DNA from: Vibrio splendidus
GTDB lineage: Bacteria > Pseudomonadota > Gammaproteobacteria > Enterobacterales > Vibrionaceae
Length of the DNA stretch: 64,000 bases
Reading direction: 5' to 3'
Assembly: GCF_024347615.1 (NCBI RefSeq)
Contig: NZ_AP025508.1
Location: 3,472,001-3,536,000, forward strand
Shown here: piece after piece, positions 47,899 through 59,896 of the stretch
Layout of the letters: each line of letters starts with the position of its first letter
Position numbering within the stretch: position 1 is the first letter of the stretch
Translations under genes and position numbers: made by a program
Notes under the pieces: generated by a model
Databases searched by the model: none
What the model was told of the DNA's origin: nothing
Seen by the model: the letters and a program-made list of their open reading frames with translations, nothing else

Positions 47899-48216
47899 TT
47901 AGTTAGAAACAGTTTCGCCGTTAGATTTGAAGAAACGAACTTTCTTGCCATCTTCGATACGGAAACCGATACGGTCTGCTTTACCAGTAGCCGCGTTAAA
48001 GACTGCAACGTTAGAAGCATCAATAGCTGCTTCTTGTTCAACGATGCCACCTTGTTGACCTAGAGCCGGAACCGGCTTTTGGTGTTTTTTAACAAGATTG
48101 ATGCCTTCAACAACAACTTTACCAGTTGTCAGAACCTTAGTTACTTTACCTTTCTTGCCTTTATCTTTACCAGCAAGAATGATTACTTCGTCGTTACGAC
48201 GGATTTTAGCTGCCAT
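47899..48216 (-). CDS. rplX: 50S ribosomal protein L24
   Basis: This 105-residue L24 has a KOW motif ([19 protein letters not shown]). It is an assembly initiator of the 50S subunit. It lies 11 bp after rplN. Confidence 0.98.
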   Translation of the reverse strand: MAAKIRRNDEVIILAGKDKGKKGKVTKVLTTGKVVVEGINLVKKHQKPVPALGQQGGIVEQEAAIDASNVAVFNAATGKADRIGFRIEDGKKVRFFKSNGETVSN

Positions 48217-48227
48217 GTTGCCGCTCC

Positions 48228-48599
48228 TTACAGAACTTCAGGTGCAAGTGATACAATCTTCATGAATTTCGCGTTACGAAGTTCACGAGTCACAGGACCA
48301 AAGATACGTGTGCCGACTGGTTGCTCAGTAGTGTCATTTAACAATACACAAGCATTACTGTCGAAGCGAATGACAGAACCGTCTGGGCGACGAACGCCTT
48401 TACGGGTGCGCACTACTACCGCCTTCAGAACATCACCTTTCTTTACTTTACCGCGAGGAATCGCTTCCTTCACTGTAACCTTGATGACGTCACCGATATG
48501 TGCATAACGGCGGTGAGAGCCACCCAGAACCTTAATACACATTACCTTGCGCGCGCCAGAGTTATCTGCTGCGTCAAGTGTACTTTGCATCTGGATCAT
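48228..48599 (-). CDS. rplN: 50S ribosomal protein L14
   Basis: This 123-residue L14 ([20 protein letters not shown]) opens the spc operon. It is separated from rpsQ by 162 bp containing a terminator and a promoter-like -10 element. Confidence 0.98.
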   Translation of the reverse strand: MIQMQSTLDAADNSGARKVMCIKVLGGSHRRYAHIGDVIKVTVKEAIPRGKVKKGDVLKAVVVRTRKGVRRPDGSVIRFDSNACVLLNDTTEQPVGTRIFGPVTRELRNAKFMKIVSLAPEVL

Positions 48600-48668
48600 T
48601 GTTAGTGCTCCGCTAAATATTAAAACTAGACCCTCTCGGGTCGGGCTACCTCTTTAAAAGGGACGCGA

Positions 48669-48674
48669 ATTGTA
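48669..48674 (-). promoter_or_regulatory. Probable -10 element of the spc operon promoter
   Basis: TACAAT on the minus strand, 70 bp before rplN, is followed by TCGCGTCCC, a GC-rich discriminator-like segment. No good -35 hexamer is found at 16-18 bp. Position directly after the rpsQ terminator supports a promoter. Confidence 0.5.
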
Positions 48675-48699
48675 CCACCCTTTTTTTAAATTGGGTAGA

Positions 48700-48741
48700 C
48701 AAAAAACAAGCGGCTCCAAAAAATAATTTGGAGCCGCTTAT
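48700..48741 (-). terminator. Terminator of the S10 operon (after rpsQ)
   Basis: On the minus strand AAGCGGCTCCAAA, a TTATTTT loop and TTGGAGCCGCTT are followed by GTTTTTTG. This is a strong intrinsic terminator 20 bp after the rpsQ stop. Confidence 0.9.
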
Positions 48742-48761
48742 AAGTTATAGAATTACAAAGA

Positions 48762-49016
48762 TTAAATCTTCGCTTTTTCTAGAACTTTAACCAATGTCCA
48801 AGACTTAGTCTTAGACAGAGGACGACACTCAGCGATTTCAACTTTGTCGCCTAGGCCACAAGTGTTGTCTTCGTCGTGTGCGTGTACTTTAGTCGTGCGT
48901 TTGATGAACTTACCGTAAATTGGGTGTTTTACAGTACGCTCAATAGCAACAACGATAGACTTGTCCATCTTGTCACTTACTACACGGCCTTGCTGGATGC
49001 GGTTAGTTTCGCTCAT
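48762..49016 (-). CDS. rpsQ: 30S ribosomal protein S17
   Basis: This 84-residue S17 ([20 protein letters not shown]) is the last gene of the S10 operon. Its ATG shares one base with the rpmC stop (TAATG). A terminator follows. Confidence 0.98.
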   Translation of the reverse strand: MSETNRIQQGRVVSDKMDKSIVVAIERTVKHPIYGKFIKRTTKVHAHDEDNTCGLGDKVEIAECRPLSKTKSWTLVKVLEKAKI

Positions 49017-49207
49017 TATGCGCCTGCCTTTTCAGTCAAAACAGTTTTCACACGTGCGATGTCACGGCGTACAGCTTTTAGAGTATGAGTTTGCTGAAGT
49101 TGACCAGTTGCAGCTTGCATGCGCAAGTTGAACTGTTCACGTAGCAAATTCAATAGCTCAGCGTTAAGCTCTTCAACGTTCTTTTCGCGTAGATCTTGTG
49201 CTTTCAT
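49016..49207 (-). CDS. rpmC: 50S ribosomal protein L29
   Basis: This 63-residue L29 ([20 protein letters not shown]). Its ATG overlaps the rplP stop (TGATG). A GTG one codon upstream is in frame but lies within rplP and is not preferred. Confidence 0.97.
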   Translation of the reverse strand: MKAQDLREKNVEELNAELLNLLREQFNLRMQAATGQLQQTHTLKAVRRDIARVKTVLTEKAGA

Positions 49208-49617
49208 CACATCACCTGCTTAGTTACAAAAGTAGTTTTAACAGGCAGTTTACGCGCCGCTAGGCGGAACGCTTCACGTGCCAACTCTTCAGGTACGCCA
49301 TTCATCTCGTACATAACTTTGCCTGGTTGGATTTGAGCAACCCAGTACGCAACTGAACCTTTACCTTTACCTTGACGAACTTCAAGAGGCTTTTCAGTAA
49401 TTGGTTTGTCTGGGAAAACACGGATCCAGATTTGACCTTGACGCTTAATGTGACGTGTCATAGCACGACGTGCCGCTTCGATTTGACGTGCAGTCAGACG
49501 ACCACGGCCAACAGCTTTAAGACCGAATTCGCCGAAGCTTACTTCAGTACCTTTAGCTAGACCACGGTTACGACCAGTCATAACCTTGCGGAACTTAGTA
49601 CGTTTTGGTTGTAGCAT
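49207..49617 (-). CDS. rplP: 50S ribosomal protein L16
   Basis: This 136-residue L16 ([19 protein letters not shown]) lies near the A-site of the 50S. Contains the conserved Arg loop [21 protein letters not shown] (hydroxylation target region in E. coli, where Arg81 is modified). Normal length. Confidence 0.98.
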   Translation of the reverse strand: MLQPKRTKFRKVMTGRNRGLAKGTEVSFGEFGLKAVGRGRLTARQIEAARRAMTRHIKRQGQIWIRVFPDKPITEKPLEVRQGKGKGSVAYWVAQIQPGKVMYEMNGVPEELAREAFRLAARKLPVKTTFVTKQVM

Positions 49618-49628
49618 CGTTCGACTCC

Positions 49629-50327
49629 TTACTTACGGCCTTTACGCTGCTTCTTAGGCTTATCGCCTTTTGGCTCTACTGCGTTAGCAGCTGGCATACC
49701 GCCTAGAATCTCACCTTTGAAGATCCAAACTTTAATGCCGATCACACCGTATTGAGTGTGAGCCGAAGAAGTTGCGTAATCAATGTCTGCACGTAGAGTG
49801 TGTAGAGGCACACGGCCTTCACGGTACCACTCTGAACGTGCGATTTCAGCACCGCCAAGACGGCCGCCTACTTGTACTTTGATGCCTTTAGCGCCTAGAC
49901 GCATAGCATTTTGTACCGCACGCTTCATTGCACGACGGAACATAACACGACGCTCTAGTTGAGACGCGATGCTATCAGCTACAAGCTGACCATCTAGCTC
50001 AGGCTTACGTACTTCAGCGATGTTAATTTGCGCTGGTACACCTGCGATTTTAGCTACAGCTGCGCGTAGCTTCTCTACGTCTTCACCTTTCTTACCGATA
50101 ACAACGCCAGGACGAGCTGTGTGAATAGTCACACGGATGCTCTTCGCTGGACGCTCGATAACGATACGAGATAATGATGCTTTTTGTAGTTCCTTGGTAA
50201 GGAACTGACGTACCTTGAAGTCGCCGTCTAGGTTGTCAGCGAATTCGTTGGTATTAGCAAACCATGTAGCATTCCAAGGCTTGACGATGCCAAGACGAAT
50301 ACCATTAGGATGTACTTTCTGACCCAT
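49629..50327 (-). CDS. rpsC: 30S ribosomal protein S3
   Basis: This 232-residue S3 has an N-terminal KH domain ([18 protein letters not shown]) and a C-terminal S3 domain, with a basic Lys-rich tail. It is part of the mRNA entry tunnel of the 30S head. Confidence 0.98.
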
Positions 50328-50345
50328 TGCTTACTCTCCTAGTCT

Positions 50346-50678
50346 TTAGCGATCTGCTACAACAATAGTGATGTGGCTTGAACGCTTCAAGATACGATCC
50401 GCACGGCCTTTAGCACGAGGCATAATACGCTTCATGATAGGGCCCTCATCTACGAAGATTTTAGCGACATTTAGATCGTCGATATCTGCACCTTCGTTAT
50501 GTTCCGCGTTAGCGATAGCTGACTCAAGAACTTTCTTAACTAAAACAGCAGCTTTTTTGTTGCTGAAAGTTAGAATTTCTAGAGCCTGGTCTACCGACTT
50601 ACCGCGAATTTGGTCTGCAACTAAGCGAGCTTTCTGTGGAGAAATACGAGCAAAGTTATGTTTAGCTAAAGCTTCCAT
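50346..50678 (-). CDS. rplV: 50S ribosomal protein L22
   Basis: This 110-residue L22 ([38 protein letters not shown]) lines the exit tunnel. Two ATG codons are adjacent; the second (50678) matches the family length and has better spacing from GGAG. Confidence 0.97.
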   Translation of the reverse strand: MEALAKHNFARISPQKARLVADQIRGKSVDQALEILTFSNKKAAVLVKKVLESAIANAEHNEGADIDDLNVAKIFVDEGPIMKRIMPRAKGRADRILKRSSHITIVVADR

Positions 50679-50688
50679 CATCTACTCC

Positions 50689-50979
<291 letters not shown>

Positions 50980-50986
50980 TTATAAA

Positions 50987-51811
50987 TTATTTAGTGCGAC
51001 GACGTACGATGTACTTGTCAGTGCGCTTATTCTTACGAGTCTTGAAGCCCTTAGTAGGAACGCCCCAAGGAGATACTGGGTGACGACCACCAGATGTGCG
51101 GCCTTCACCACCACCATGTGGGTGATCCACCGGGTTCATTACTACACCACGTACGGTTGGACGTACGCCGCGCCAGCGTGAAGCACCAGCTTTACCAAGT
51201 TCACGTAGCATATGCTCAGAGTTACCAACTTCACCGATCGTTGCACGACCTTCAGAAAGTACTTTGCGCATTTCACCAGAACGTAGACGGATAGTTACGT
51301 ATGCACCATCGCGAGCGATGATTTGAGCATAAGCACCAGCCGAACGAGCTAGTTGTGCACCTTTACCAGGCTTAAGTTCAACACAGTGTACAGTAGAACC
51401 TACTGGGATGTTGCGCATCGGCAGAGTGTTACCTGCTTTGATTGCAGCATCTACGCCAGATTGAATCTGGTCGCCTGCGTTAACACCTTTAGGTGCAATG
51501 ATGTAACGACGCTCACCGTCTGCGTACAGAACTAGAGCGATGTTAGCACTACGGTTTGGATCGTATTCTAGACGCTCAACTTTCGCTGGGATGCCATCTT
51601 TAGTACGTTTGAAGTCAATCAGACGGTAATGGTGTTTATGACCACCACCGATGTGACGTACTGTAATACGACCGTTGTTGTTACGACCACCGTTCTTAGA
51701 GTTTTTCTCTAAAAGTGGTGCGTATGGCTTACCCTTGTGCAGGTCAGCGTTAACAACTTTAACGACGTGACGACGACCAGGGGAAGTCGGCTTACATTTA
51801 ACAATAGCCAT
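50987..51811 (-). CDS. rplB: 50S ribosomal protein L2
   Basis: This 274-residue L2 ([20 protein letters not shown]) has the conserved [18 protein letters not shown] motif with the histidine near the peptidyl transferase centre. It is needed for subunit association. Confidence 0.98.
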   Translation of the reverse strand: MAIVKCKPTSPGRRHVVKVVNADLHKGKPYAPLLEKNSKNGGRNNNGRITVRHIGGGHKHHYRLIDFKRTKDGIPAKVERLEYDPNRSANIALVLYADGERRYIIAPKGVNAGDQIQSGVDAAIKAGNTLPMRNIPVGSTVHCVELKPGKGAQLARSAGAYAQIIARDGAYVTIRLRSGEMRKVLSEGRATIGEVGNSEHMLRELGKAGASRWRGVRPTVRGVVMNPVDHPHGGGEGRTSGGRHPVSPWGVPTKGFKTRKNKRTDKYIVRRRTK

Positions 51812-51825
51812 TTTTACTACTCCTG

Positions 51826-52128
51826 TTATTCCGCGCCGCCAACGAAGTCAAGATCTTGACCTTCTTTCAAAGTAACGTAGGCTTTCTTAACGTCTGAACG
51901 ACGGCCTTCACGCATACCTTGACGTTTGGTCTTACCCTTTAATACAAGAGTATTTACAGACTTAACTTCAACTTCAAATAGCTTTTCTACAGCTGCTTTG
52001 ATCTCTTTCTTAGTTGCATCTTTAGCTACTTTGAAAACGATAGTGTTCGCTTTCTCAGCTGCCATAGTTGCTTTTTCAGAGATGTGCGGAGCACGTAGAA
52101 CTTTTAAGATACGCTCTTCAGTGATCAT
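51826..52128 (-). CDS. rplW: 50S ribosomal protein L23
   Basis: This 100-residue L23 ([20 protein letters not shown]) lies at the tunnel exit, docking site of trigger factor and SRP. Its ATG overlaps the rplD stop by 4 bp. Confidence 0.98.
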   Translation of the reverse strand: MITEERILKVLRAPHISEKATMAAEKANTIVFKVAKDATKKEIKAAVEKLFEVEVKSVNTLVLKGKTKRQGMREGRRSDVKKAYVTLKEGQDLDFVGGAE

Positions 52129-52727
52129 GCTAGCATCTCCTCAACTTGCTTAACTGCATCAGCAGTCATCAGAACCTTGTCGAAAGCGATTAGTGATACT
52201 GGATCAACACCAGCAACATCACGTGCATCTACTTTGTATAGGTTACGAGCAGCTAAGAATAGATTTTCATCTACTTCGCCAGTCACAATCAGAACGTCGT
52301 TTAGCTCAAGCTCTTTAAGCTTAGCTACAAGTTCTTTTGTTTTTGGTGCTTCTACAGAGAAGTTATCAACAACGATTAGACGCTCTTGACGAATCAACTC
52401 AGACAGAATGCTCTTCATAGCACCGCGGTACATTTTTTTGTTTACTTTTTGGCTGTGATCTTGTGGTTTCGCAGCAAAAGTAACACCACCTGTACGCCAG
52501 ATTGGGCTACGAATTGTACCAGCACGTGCACGGCCAGTACCTTTTTGGCGCCATGGCTTAGCACCGCCGCCTGATACTTCAGAACGAGTCTTTTGAGCAC
52601 GAGTACCTTGACGAGCACCTGCTGCATATGCAACAACTACTTGGTGTACTAGAGCTTCGTTAAAGTCACGTCCGAAAGTAGTCTCGGAAACAGTTAGTGC
52701 ATCAGCACCTTTAACCATCAATTCCAT
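52125..52727 (-). CDS. rplD: 50S ribosomal protein L4
   Basis: This 200-residue L4 ([40 protein letters not shown]) is a tunnel protein and, in E. coli, the repressor of the S10 operon acting on the rpsJ leader. A long leader is present here too. Confidence 0.98.
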   Translation of the reverse strand: MELMVKGADALTVSETTFGRDFNEALVHQVVVAYAAGARQGTRAQKTRSEVSGGGAKPWRQKGTGRARAGTIRSPIWRTGGVTFAAKPQDHSQKVNKKMYRGAMKSILSELIRQERLIVVDNFSVEAPKTKELVAKLKELELNDVLIVTGEVDENLFLAARNLYKVDARDVAGVDPVSLIAFDKVLMTADAVKQVEEMLA

Positions 52728-52743
52728 TACTTACTCCTAGACG

Positions 52744-53373
52744 TTATGCTTTAACAGCAGGTTTTACGATCACGTTACCGCCTGTTGAGCCTGGTACTGC
52801 ACCTTTAATAAGGAGTAGATTGCGCTCAGCGTCAACACGTACGATCTCTAGGTTTTGAGTCGTTACACGCTCAGCTCCCATGTGACCTGCCATTTTCTTG
52901 CCTTTAAACACGCGGCCTGGAGTTTGACATTGGCCAATTGAACCCGGTGCGCGGTGAGACAAAGAGTTACCGTGAGTCATATCTTGAGTAGAGAAATTCC
53001 AACGCTTGATAGCGCCTTGGAAGCCTTTACCTTTAGATGTACCAGTAACGTCTACTTTTTTAATTTCGTTGAAAAGTTCTACGTTTAGCTCAGCGCCAAC
53101 TTCAAACTCTTCGCCGTTTTCTAAACGGAATTCCCAAAGACCGCGACCTGCTTCTACACCCGCTTTCGCGAAGTGACCAGCTTCAGGTTTAGTTACACGG
53201 TTAGCTTTCTTAGCACCAGTAGTTACTTGGATTGCTGCGTAGCCGTCTGTCTCAAGAGTTTTAACTTGAGAAATACGGTTCGCTTCAACCTCAACAACAG
53301 TTACTGGGATAGAAACGCCTTCTTCAGTAAATACGCGGGTCATACCCACTTTACGTCCGACTAGACCAATCAT
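52744..53373 (-). CDS. rplC: 50S ribosomal protein L3
   Basis: This 209-residue L3 ([20 protein letters not shown]) initiates 50S assembly. It carries the [20 protein letters not shown] loop, including the Gln methylated by PrmB in E. coli. Confidence 0.98.
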
Positions 53374-53387
53374 TATTCTTATCTCCC

Positions 53388-53945
<558 letters not shown>

Positions 53946-53951
53946 CGATGC

Positions 53952-53979
53952 ATTATACAGATCACGTTTTAGTATGCAA
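53952..53979 (-). promoter_or_regulatory. Sigma-70 promoter of the S10 operon
   Basis: On the minus strand TTGCAT, a 16 bp spacer and TATAAT, followed by the GC-rich GCATCGC. It is one of the best promoter matches in the window. Confidence 0.8.
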
Positions 53980-54070
53980 GTAGTGTTGGGAAAATAATCG
54001 GAATATATTGAAAAAGGAACTTGGGGATATATGGAGTATTGCGCGGGAAAGGAATGTTTCTCTATAAATA
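53980..54070. other. Gap between tuf terminator and S10 promoter, no gene
   Basis: AT-rich sequence upstream of the S10 promoter; it could act as an UP element. No ORF or strong structure is seen. Confidence 0.5.
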
Positions 54071-54100
54071 ATAAAAGGGAAGCCGTAGCTTCCCTTTTCA
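54071..54100 (-). terminator. Terminator of tuf
   Basis: On the minus strand AAAAGGGAAGC, a TACG loop and GCTTCCCTTTTATT form a perfect stem with a T-run, 46 bp after the tuf stop. Confidence 0.9.
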
Positions 54101-54145
54101 GATGCGTGCTCTTCTAATGAAGAGTGTGCAAAAATCTAAATGCTA

Positions 54146-55330
54146 TTAAGCGAAGATTTTAGCTACAACACCAGCACCAACTGTACGGCCACCTTCGCGG
54201 ATTGCGAAACGTAGACCTTCGTCCATTGCAATTGGAGCGATTAGCTCAACAGTCATTTGAACGTTGTCACCTGGCATTACCATTTCTACGCCTTCTGGTA
54301 GAGTGATATCGCCTGTTACGTCAGTTGTACGGAAGTAGAACTGTGGACGGTAACCCTTGAAGAAAGGAGTGTGACGGCCGCCTTCGTCTTTAGAAAGTAC
54401 GTATACTTCAGACTCAAACTTAGTGTGTGGGTTGATTGAACCTTTAGCAGAAAGTACTTGGCCACGTTCAACGTCATCACGCTTAGTACCACGTAGAAGT
54501 GCACCAACGTTCTCACCTGCACGACCTTCGTCAAGCAGTTTACGGAACATTTCAACACCAGTACAAGTAGTAAGAGTAGTTTCTTTGATACCAACGATTT
54601 CTACTTCGTCACCTACACGTAGGATACCGCGCTCGATACGACCAGTAACTACTGTACCACGACCTTGGATTGAGAATACATCTTCAATAGGAAGTAGGAA
54701 CGGTAGATCAACAGCACGCTCTGGAAGTGGAATGTAAGAATCTAGTGCTTCTGCAAGCTCAACGATCTTGTCTTCCCACTGCTTTTCGCCGTTTAGAGCG
54801 CCAAGTGCAGAACCTTGAATTACTGGAAGGTCGTCTCCTGGGTACTCGTACTCAGAAAGAAGTTCACGTACTTCCATTTCTACTAGCTCAAGTAGCTCTT
54901 CGTCATCAACCATGTCACATTTGTTCATGAATACGATGATGTAAGGGATACCAACTTGACGACCAAGTAGGATGTGCTCACGTGTTTGTGGCATAGGGCC
55001 ATCTGTAGCAGCAACAACTAGGATACCGCCGTCCATTTGAGCAGCACCAGTGATCATGTTTTTAACATAATCGGCGTGTCCAGGACAATCTACGTGTGCG
55101 TAGTGACGTTCAGGAGTATCGTACTCAACGTGAGAAGTTGCGATTGTGATACCGCGCTCGCGCTCTTCTGGAGCGTTATCGATAGATGCGAAATCTTTAG
55201 CAACACCGCCGTACACTTTTGCAAGTGTAGTACAGATAGCAGCAGTTAGAGTTGTTTTACCGTGGTCAACGTGGCCGATAGTACCAACGTTTACGTGCGG
55301 TTTCGTACGTTCAAATTTTTCTTTAGACAC
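54146..55330 (-). CDS. tuf: Elongation factor Tu
   Basis: This 394-residue GTPase delivers aminoacyl-tRNA. The P-loop GHVDHGKT is at residues 19-26, DCPGHADY (G3) and NKCD (G4) are present, and domains 2 and 3 are complete. The start is GTG at 55330 with GGAAGGA upstream. It is the tuf copy linked to fusA; a second copy elsewhere in the genome is usual. It has its own promoter candidate. Confidence 0.98.
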   Translation of the reverse strand: MSKEKFERTKPHVNVGTIGHVDHGKTTLTAAICTTLAKVYGGVAKDFASIDNAPEERERGITIATSHVEYDTPERHYAHVDCPGHADYVKNMITGAAQMDGGILVVAATDGPMPQTREHILLGRQVGIPYIIVFMNKCDMVDDEELLELVEMEVRELLSEYEYPGDDLPVIQGSALGALNGEKQWEDKIVELAEALDSYIPLPERAVDLPFLLPIEDVFSIQGRGTVVTGRIERGILRVGDEVEIVGIKETTLTTCTGVEMFRKLLDEGRAGENVGALLRGTKRDDVERGQVLSAKGSINPHTKFESEVYVLSKDEGGRHTPFFKGYRPQFYFRTTDVTGDITLPEGVEMVMPGDNVQMTVELIAPIAMDEGLRFAIREGGRTVGAGVVAKIFA

Positions 55331-55396
55331 AATCGTGTTCCTTCCTAGTTATGATTCGCCACGTTCATTATTGAGCGAGACGCGCCAGAAATTGCT

Positions 55397-55425
55397 ATTT
55401 TATGCGCCAACTCTCGTTAGCGCAA
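55397..55425 (-). promoter_or_regulatory. Candidate tuf promoter
   Basis: TTGCGC, a 17 bp spacer and TAAAAT on the minus strand lie 67 bp before the tuf GTG. It would allow tuf expression independent of the str operon. Confidence 0.5.
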
Positions 55426-55476
55426 TATTTGGACGCATTGATCTTTCAAAAAATGAAAAAAATGCGGCCCTTTTGT

Positions 55477-57573
55477 TTAACCACGCTCTGCAATGATTGC
55501 TTTTGCAACATTGTTAGGCACTTCAGCGTACTCACTAAACTCCATAGAGTAAGAAGCACGGCCTTGTGTCGCAGAACGTAAATCAGTTGCGTAACCGAAC
55601 ATGACAGACAACGGAACTTGTGCACGAATTATCTTCAGGCCAGCTGTCCCCTCGTCCATACCTTCGATGATGCCGCGACGACGGTTAATATCGCCAACAA
55701 CGTCACCCATCCAGTCTTCTGGAGTAGTTACTTCAACTTTCATCATAGGCTCAAGCAGAACCGGTTGCGCTTCAAGTGCACCCGATCTGAAAGCCATAGA
55801 GGCAGCGATTGTAAACGCCATCTCACTTGAATCTACTTCATGGTAAGAACCATCATATAGTGTAGCTTTGATATCCAAAACTGGATAGCCAGCAAGTACA
55901 CCATTGTTCATCTGCTCTTCAACGCCTTTAGCGACTGAAGCAATAAACTCTTTAGGTACGATACCGTTGGCAATTTCATCAACGAAGACAAAGCCCTCGC
56001 CAGCTTCTGATGGTTCAAGTTTTAGCCACACGTGACCGTACTGACCTTTACCACCATGCTCACGGATAAATTTGCCTTCCGCTTTCGCAGTACCGCGAAT
56101 CGTTTCACGATAAGCTACTTGCGGGTTACCAACGTTGCAGTTGACGTTAAATTCACGCTTCATACGGTCAACGATGATATCTAAGTGTAGTTCGCCCATA
56201 CCAGAAATCAGTGTCTGGCCAGTTTCCGCATCCATATCAACGCGGAATGATGGGTCTTCTGCTGCTAGTTTACCTAGAGCGATAGTCATTTTATCTTGAT
56301 CAGCTTGAGAGCGAGGCTCTACAACGATCTGAATAACTGGATCTGGGAATTCCATACGCTCAAGAACGATTTTATGGTTCTGATCACATAGAGTTTCACC
56401 AGTAGTAACATCTTTAAGGCCGATAATGGCTGCGATGTCACCTGCTCGTACTTCTTTTACTTCTTCACGTTTGTTTGAGTGCATTTGAACAATGCGCCCT
56501 AAACGTTCACGTTGTTTCTTCACAGAGTTGTAAGCTGTTTTACCACTTTCAACAACTCCAGAGTAAACACGGATGAAAGTTAAAGTACCAACAAATGGGT
56601 CTGTTGCAATTTTAAATGCTAGCGCTGAGAACGGTTCTTTGTCGTCCGCGTGACGTTCAATTTCATTCTCGTCGTCATCAATACCTTTAATTGCCGGTAC
56701 ATCGACTGGAGAAGGAAGGAAGTCAACCACTGCATCTAGAACAGCTTGTACACCTTTGTTTTTGAATGCACTACCACAAGTGGCAAGTACGATTTCATTA
56801 TTAAGGGTACGAATACAAAGACCTTGCTTGATTTCAGCTTCTGTTAATTCACCTTCTTCAAGGTACTTATCCATCAGCTCTTCATTTGCTTCTGCAGCAG
56901 CTTCAACAAGTTCGGTACGATATTCTTCAGCCATTTCTTGCATGTCTGCAGGAATATCTTCGTACGTGAAAGTCATGCCTTGGTCAGCTTCGTTCCAGTT
57001 GATTGCCTTCATCTTGAGAAGATCGACAACACCTTGGAAGTTTTCTTCAGCACCAATGTTCAGTTGAATTGGAACAGGGGTTGCGCCTAGGCGGTCCTTG
57101 ATCTGTTCAACTACGCGCAAGAAATCTGCGCCTGTACGGTCCATTTTGTTAACGAAAACCATACGTGGAACTTGGTACTTATCAGCTTGACGCCATACTG
57201 TCTCTGACTGAGGTTCAACACCAGACGAGCCACAGAAAACAACAACTGCACCATCAAGTACACGTAGAGAACGTTCTACTTCGATTGTGAAGTCAACGTG
57301 TCCAGGAGTGTCGATGATGTTGATACGGTGGTCCGAGAACTGAGCTTCCATACCACGCCAAAACGTAGTCGTTGCTGCTGAAGTGATCGTAATACCGCGC
57401 TCTTGCTCTTGCTCCATCCAGTCCATGGTTGCTGCACCATCGTGAACTTCGCCGATTTTGTGAGAAAGACCGGTATAGAACAGAATACGTTCACTTGTGG
57501 TTGTTTTACCTGCATCTACGTGAGCAACGATACCGATATTACGGTATTGCTCTATAGGAGTTTTACGAGCCAC
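55477..57573 (-). CDS. fusA: Elongation factor G
   Basis: This 698-residue translocase has P-loop AHVDAGKT at residues 17-24, [21 protein letters not shown] and [10 protein letters not shown], then domains II-V ending [14 protein letters not shown]. No truncation. The start is GTG at 57573 preceded by AAGAGGATTCAACC. It follows rpsG after 166 bp of structured sequence. Confidence 0.98.
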   Translation of the reverse strand: MARKTPIEQYRNIGIVAHVDAGKTTTSERILFYTGLSHKIGEVHDGAATMDWMEQEQERGITITSAATTTFWRGMEAQFSDHRINIIDTPGHVDFTIEVERSLRVLDGAVVVFCGSSGVEPQSETVWRQADKYQVPRMVFVNKMDRTGADFLRVVEQIKDRLGATPVPIQLNIGAEENFQGVVDLLKMKAINWNEADQGMTFTYEDIPADMQEMAEEYRTELVEAAAEANEELMDKYLEEGELTEAEIKQGLCIRTLNNEIVLATCGSAFKNKGVQAVLDAVVDFLPSPVDVPAIKGIDDDENEIERHADDKEPFSALAFKIATDPFVGTLTFIRVYSGVVESGKTAYNSVKKQRERLGRIVQMHSNKREEVKEVRAGDIAAIIGLKDVTTGETLCDQNHKIVLERMEFPDPVIQIVVEPRSQADQDKMTIALGKLAAEDPSFRVDMDAETGQTLISGMGELHLDIIVDRMKREFNVNCNVGNPQVAYRETIRGTAKAEGKFIREHGGKGQYGHVWLKLEPSEAGEGFVFVDEIANGIVPKEFIASVAKGVEEQMNNGVLAGYPVLDIKATLYDGSYHEVDSSEMAFTIAASMAFRSGALEAQPVLLEPMMKVEVTTPEDWMGDVVGDINRRRGIIEGMDEGTAGLKIIRAQVPLSVMFGYATDLRSATQGRASYSMEFSEYAEVPNNVAKAIIAERG

Positions 57574-57597
57574 GGTTGAATCCTCTTATTAGAGACT

Positions 57598-57730
57598 TAG
57601 GGACTATTGCTATGTCTAGATTATGCGTTAAAAGCGATGCTTCGCTAAAAAGTGCTTGCCCTAGAAATAGCAATAGTTCCTAGCATAAGCATAGGAACTA
57701 AAGAAGTGCTGCAAGGAACCTTGCAGCACT
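57598..57730 (-). other. Structured rpsG-fusA intercistronic region with competing hairpins
   Basis: 57598-57619 and 57661-57682 are a 22 bp inverted repeat (20 of 22 match). The inner nine bases TAGTTCCTA (57674-57682) can instead pair perfectly with TAGGAACTA at 57692-57700. A third, almost perfect 26 bp palindrome lies at 57705-57730, and a small AGCGA/TCGCT hairpin lies at 57632-57646. The two pairings are mutually exclusive. Confidence 0.8.
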
Positions 57731-57739
57731 AAAAAGGTA

Positions 57740-58210
57740 TTACCAGCGGTAATGTGCGAACGCTTTGTTTGCGTCAGCCATGCGGTGAACGTCTTCACGT
57801 TTCTTAACCGCAGTACCTTTGTTCTCAGACGCGTCTAGCATTTCAGCAGCTAGGCGTTGAGCCATAGATTTTTCACCACGCTTACGCGCAGCTTCAACTA
57901 CCCAACGCATAGCAAGAGCGTTACGGCGAACCGGACGAACTTCTACAGGTACTTGGTAAGTTGAACCACCCACACGGCGAGATTTAACTTCTACCGCTGG
58001 GCGAACATTTTCAAGAGCTTCTTCAAATACAGCTAAGTGATCTTTACCAGATTTCTCAGCCATAGTTTCTAGTGCAGTGTAAACAATCTTCTCTGCAGTA
58101 GATTTTTTTCCGTCAACCATAAGGATGTTAACGAATTTTGCCAGCAGTTCAGATTTGAACTTAGGATCTGGAAGGATCTTACGCTGGCCTATTACGCGAC
58201 GACGTGGCAT
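57740..58210 (-). CDS. rpsG: 30S ribosomal protein S7
   Basis: This 156-residue S7 ([20 protein letters not shown]) nucleates the 30S head. In E. coli it represses the str operon by binding the rpsL-rpsG spacer. The 103 bp spacer here (58211-58313) contains inverted T- and A-rich segments that may play that role, but no match to the E. coli site was verified. Confidence 0.98.
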   Translation of the reverse strand: MPRRRVIGQRKILPDPKFKSELLAKFVNILMVDGKKSTAEKIVYTALETMAEKSGKDHLAVFEEALENVRPAVEVKSRRVGGSTYQVPVEVRPVRRNALAMRWVVEAARKRGEKSMAQRLAAEMLDASENKGTAVKKREDVHRMADANKAFAHYRW

Positions 58211-58313
58211 GGAATTTCTCCGTTGTCTTCTTCAGGTTTTTTCCAAAACTTTTCAGAATAATAAATAAATAGTGTTTGGCCTTACTTAACGCTTTCTTTT
58301 TAAAAAAGACGCA

Positions 58314-58691
<378 letters not shown>

Positions 58692-58768
58692 CTAGCTCCT
58701 GATTTACTTGAAAGTAAGCTTGATGAAAAATCTAGCCCTATTACACATAGTGTAAATAGGGACGCAAA

Positions 58769-58797
58769 ATTCTATTCAGCAGTGGGATGTGTGTCAA
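58769..58797 (-). promoter_or_regulatory. Sigma-70 promoter of the str operon
   Basis: On the minus strand consensus TTGACA, a 17 bp spacer and TAGAAT, followed by TTTGCGTCCC. It lies about 80 bp before rpsL. The GC-rich segment after the -10 fits stringent-response control. Confidence 0.85.
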
Positions 58798-58830
58798 GAA
58801 ATATACAGATCTTTTTTAGCCGTCTAGAGC

Positions 58831-58859
58831 TCAGTATGGTATTTTTTTAACCATACTGA
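58831..58859. other. Perfect hairpin between tusB and rpsL promoter
   Basis: TCAGTATGGT, loop ATTTTTTTA, ACCATACTGA: a 10 bp perfect stem, 10 bp after the tusB stop. No T-tract follows the stem on the tusB strand, so it is a weak terminator candidate at best. Confidence 0.65.
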
Positions 58860-58869
58860 TAAAACACAG

Positions 58870-59145
58870 CTACCAAGTTACTGATTTGTCGTTCAAAACC
58901 GTTAGTTTGACGAATCCGTCGAAGTCCACTTGATCCAGAGTGCTTGAAGCAAGTTGTTGTAAACCTCGGCTATCGAGATCTGTTTTTAATACCGACACAT
59001 GTTCAACGGTTGAGATTTGATTGAATAACTCATGATTTGGAAGGCAAACATACACCGCATCTTCAACCAAAAGGATGTGATCCTTTTGTTGCGAGTACGC
59101 CAATGCAAGCTTGAGTTTGTCTACTGATTTTACAATATGAAGCAT
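58870..59145 (-). CDS. tusB: tRNA 2-thiouridine synthesis protein TusB
   Basis: This 91-residue DsrH-like subunit (MLHIVKSVDKLKLALAYSQQ) is part of the TusBCD complex that relays sulfur from TusA to TusE for mnm5s2U34 in tRNA. It is the last gene of yheO-tusDCB, 8 bp after tusC. Confidence 0.92.
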   Translation of the reverse strand: MLHIVKSVDKLKLALAYSQQKDHILLVEDAVYVCLPNHELFNQISTVEHVSVLKTDLDSRGLQQLASSTLDQVDFDGFVKLTVLNDKSVTW

Positions 59146-59153
59146 AACGTTCC

Positions 59154-59510
59154 CTAGAAAGTCAGTATTTTTTGGCTCTGAGCTAACTTCTGCGTCAACT
59201 CATTCACTTCTAGCGCAGTCACATCGATCAGTAAGTTATCGGTCGAGAGACCAAACTGATTGAGACTATGTTGACACACGTAAACTTGCTCGATGTCGTA
59301 GAGGTCCATAAGCTTGAATGCAGAAATATAGTCACGTGATAGGGATTCATCAGGCTGTTGAGCCTTGAGAAGCTGTGTAACGCCATTACCGACAAAGAAC
59401 ACGGTAATGTCTTCACTATAGGCTGAAGCCGCTAGCAGTGCGTCTAGCCCTTCCCTGCCCGCTGCCGTCGTATGAGGGAAAGTGTTAAATACAAAGGCCA
59501 ATTTACTCAA
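59154..59510 (-). CDS. tusC: Sulfur relay protein TusC
   Basis: This 118-residue DsrF-like subunit ([20 protein letters not shown]) lacks a catalytic cysteine in its early part but keeps the family [27 protein letters not shown] core. Its ATG overlaps the tusD stop by 4 bp. Confidence 0.92.
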   Translation of the reverse strand: MSKLAFVFNTFPHTTAAGREGLDALLAASAYSEDITVFFVGNGVTQLLKAQQPDESLSRDYISAFKLMDLYDIEQVYVCQHSLNQFGLSTDNLLIDVTALEVNELTQKLAQSQKILTF

Positions 59511-59896
59511 AACTGTACAACCCTATCTTGCGTCAAAAGTGCTTCAGATAAGCTCCCTAACCCAGCTTGGGTAAACCCAGCCGCCAAGTTAGATGCACTC
59601 AATTGATGTTGCGTTGCTTCATCCGTGCTGATCACTCCGCGTCTAAGCGCAGCAGCAACACACGTTTCAAGGCTAACATTGTGCTCATCCGCCAGTTTTT
59701 GCCAAGCGGAAGCCAGGTCGAATTCATCATTAGCAGGTACGGTAAGGTCAGAGCCATTACTGACGCCATCTTGATAGAAGAATACACTGTGAAGTTTGTG
59801 GCCCTGATTAATAAGAGCCACTGCAAACTGGTACGCACTTCTTGCCGACTGTGAACCGTAGACCGGTCCATTCACTAAAAGTGTATAGCTTAACAA
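59507..59896 (-). CDS. tusD: Sulfurtransferase TusD
   Basis: This 129-residue DsrE-like subunit ([20 protein letters not shown]) has the active Cys79 in [13 protein letters not shown], equivalent to Cys78 of E. coli TusD. It accepts persulfide from TusA. Its start overlaps the end of the YheO-like gene by 7 bp. Confidence 0.94.
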   Translation of the reverse strand: MLSYTLLVNGPVYGSQSARSAYQFAVALINQGHKLHSVFFYQDGVSNGSDLTVPANDEFDLASAWQKLADEHNVSLETCVAAALRRGVISTDEATQHQLSASNLAAGFTQAGLGSLSEALLTQDRVVQF

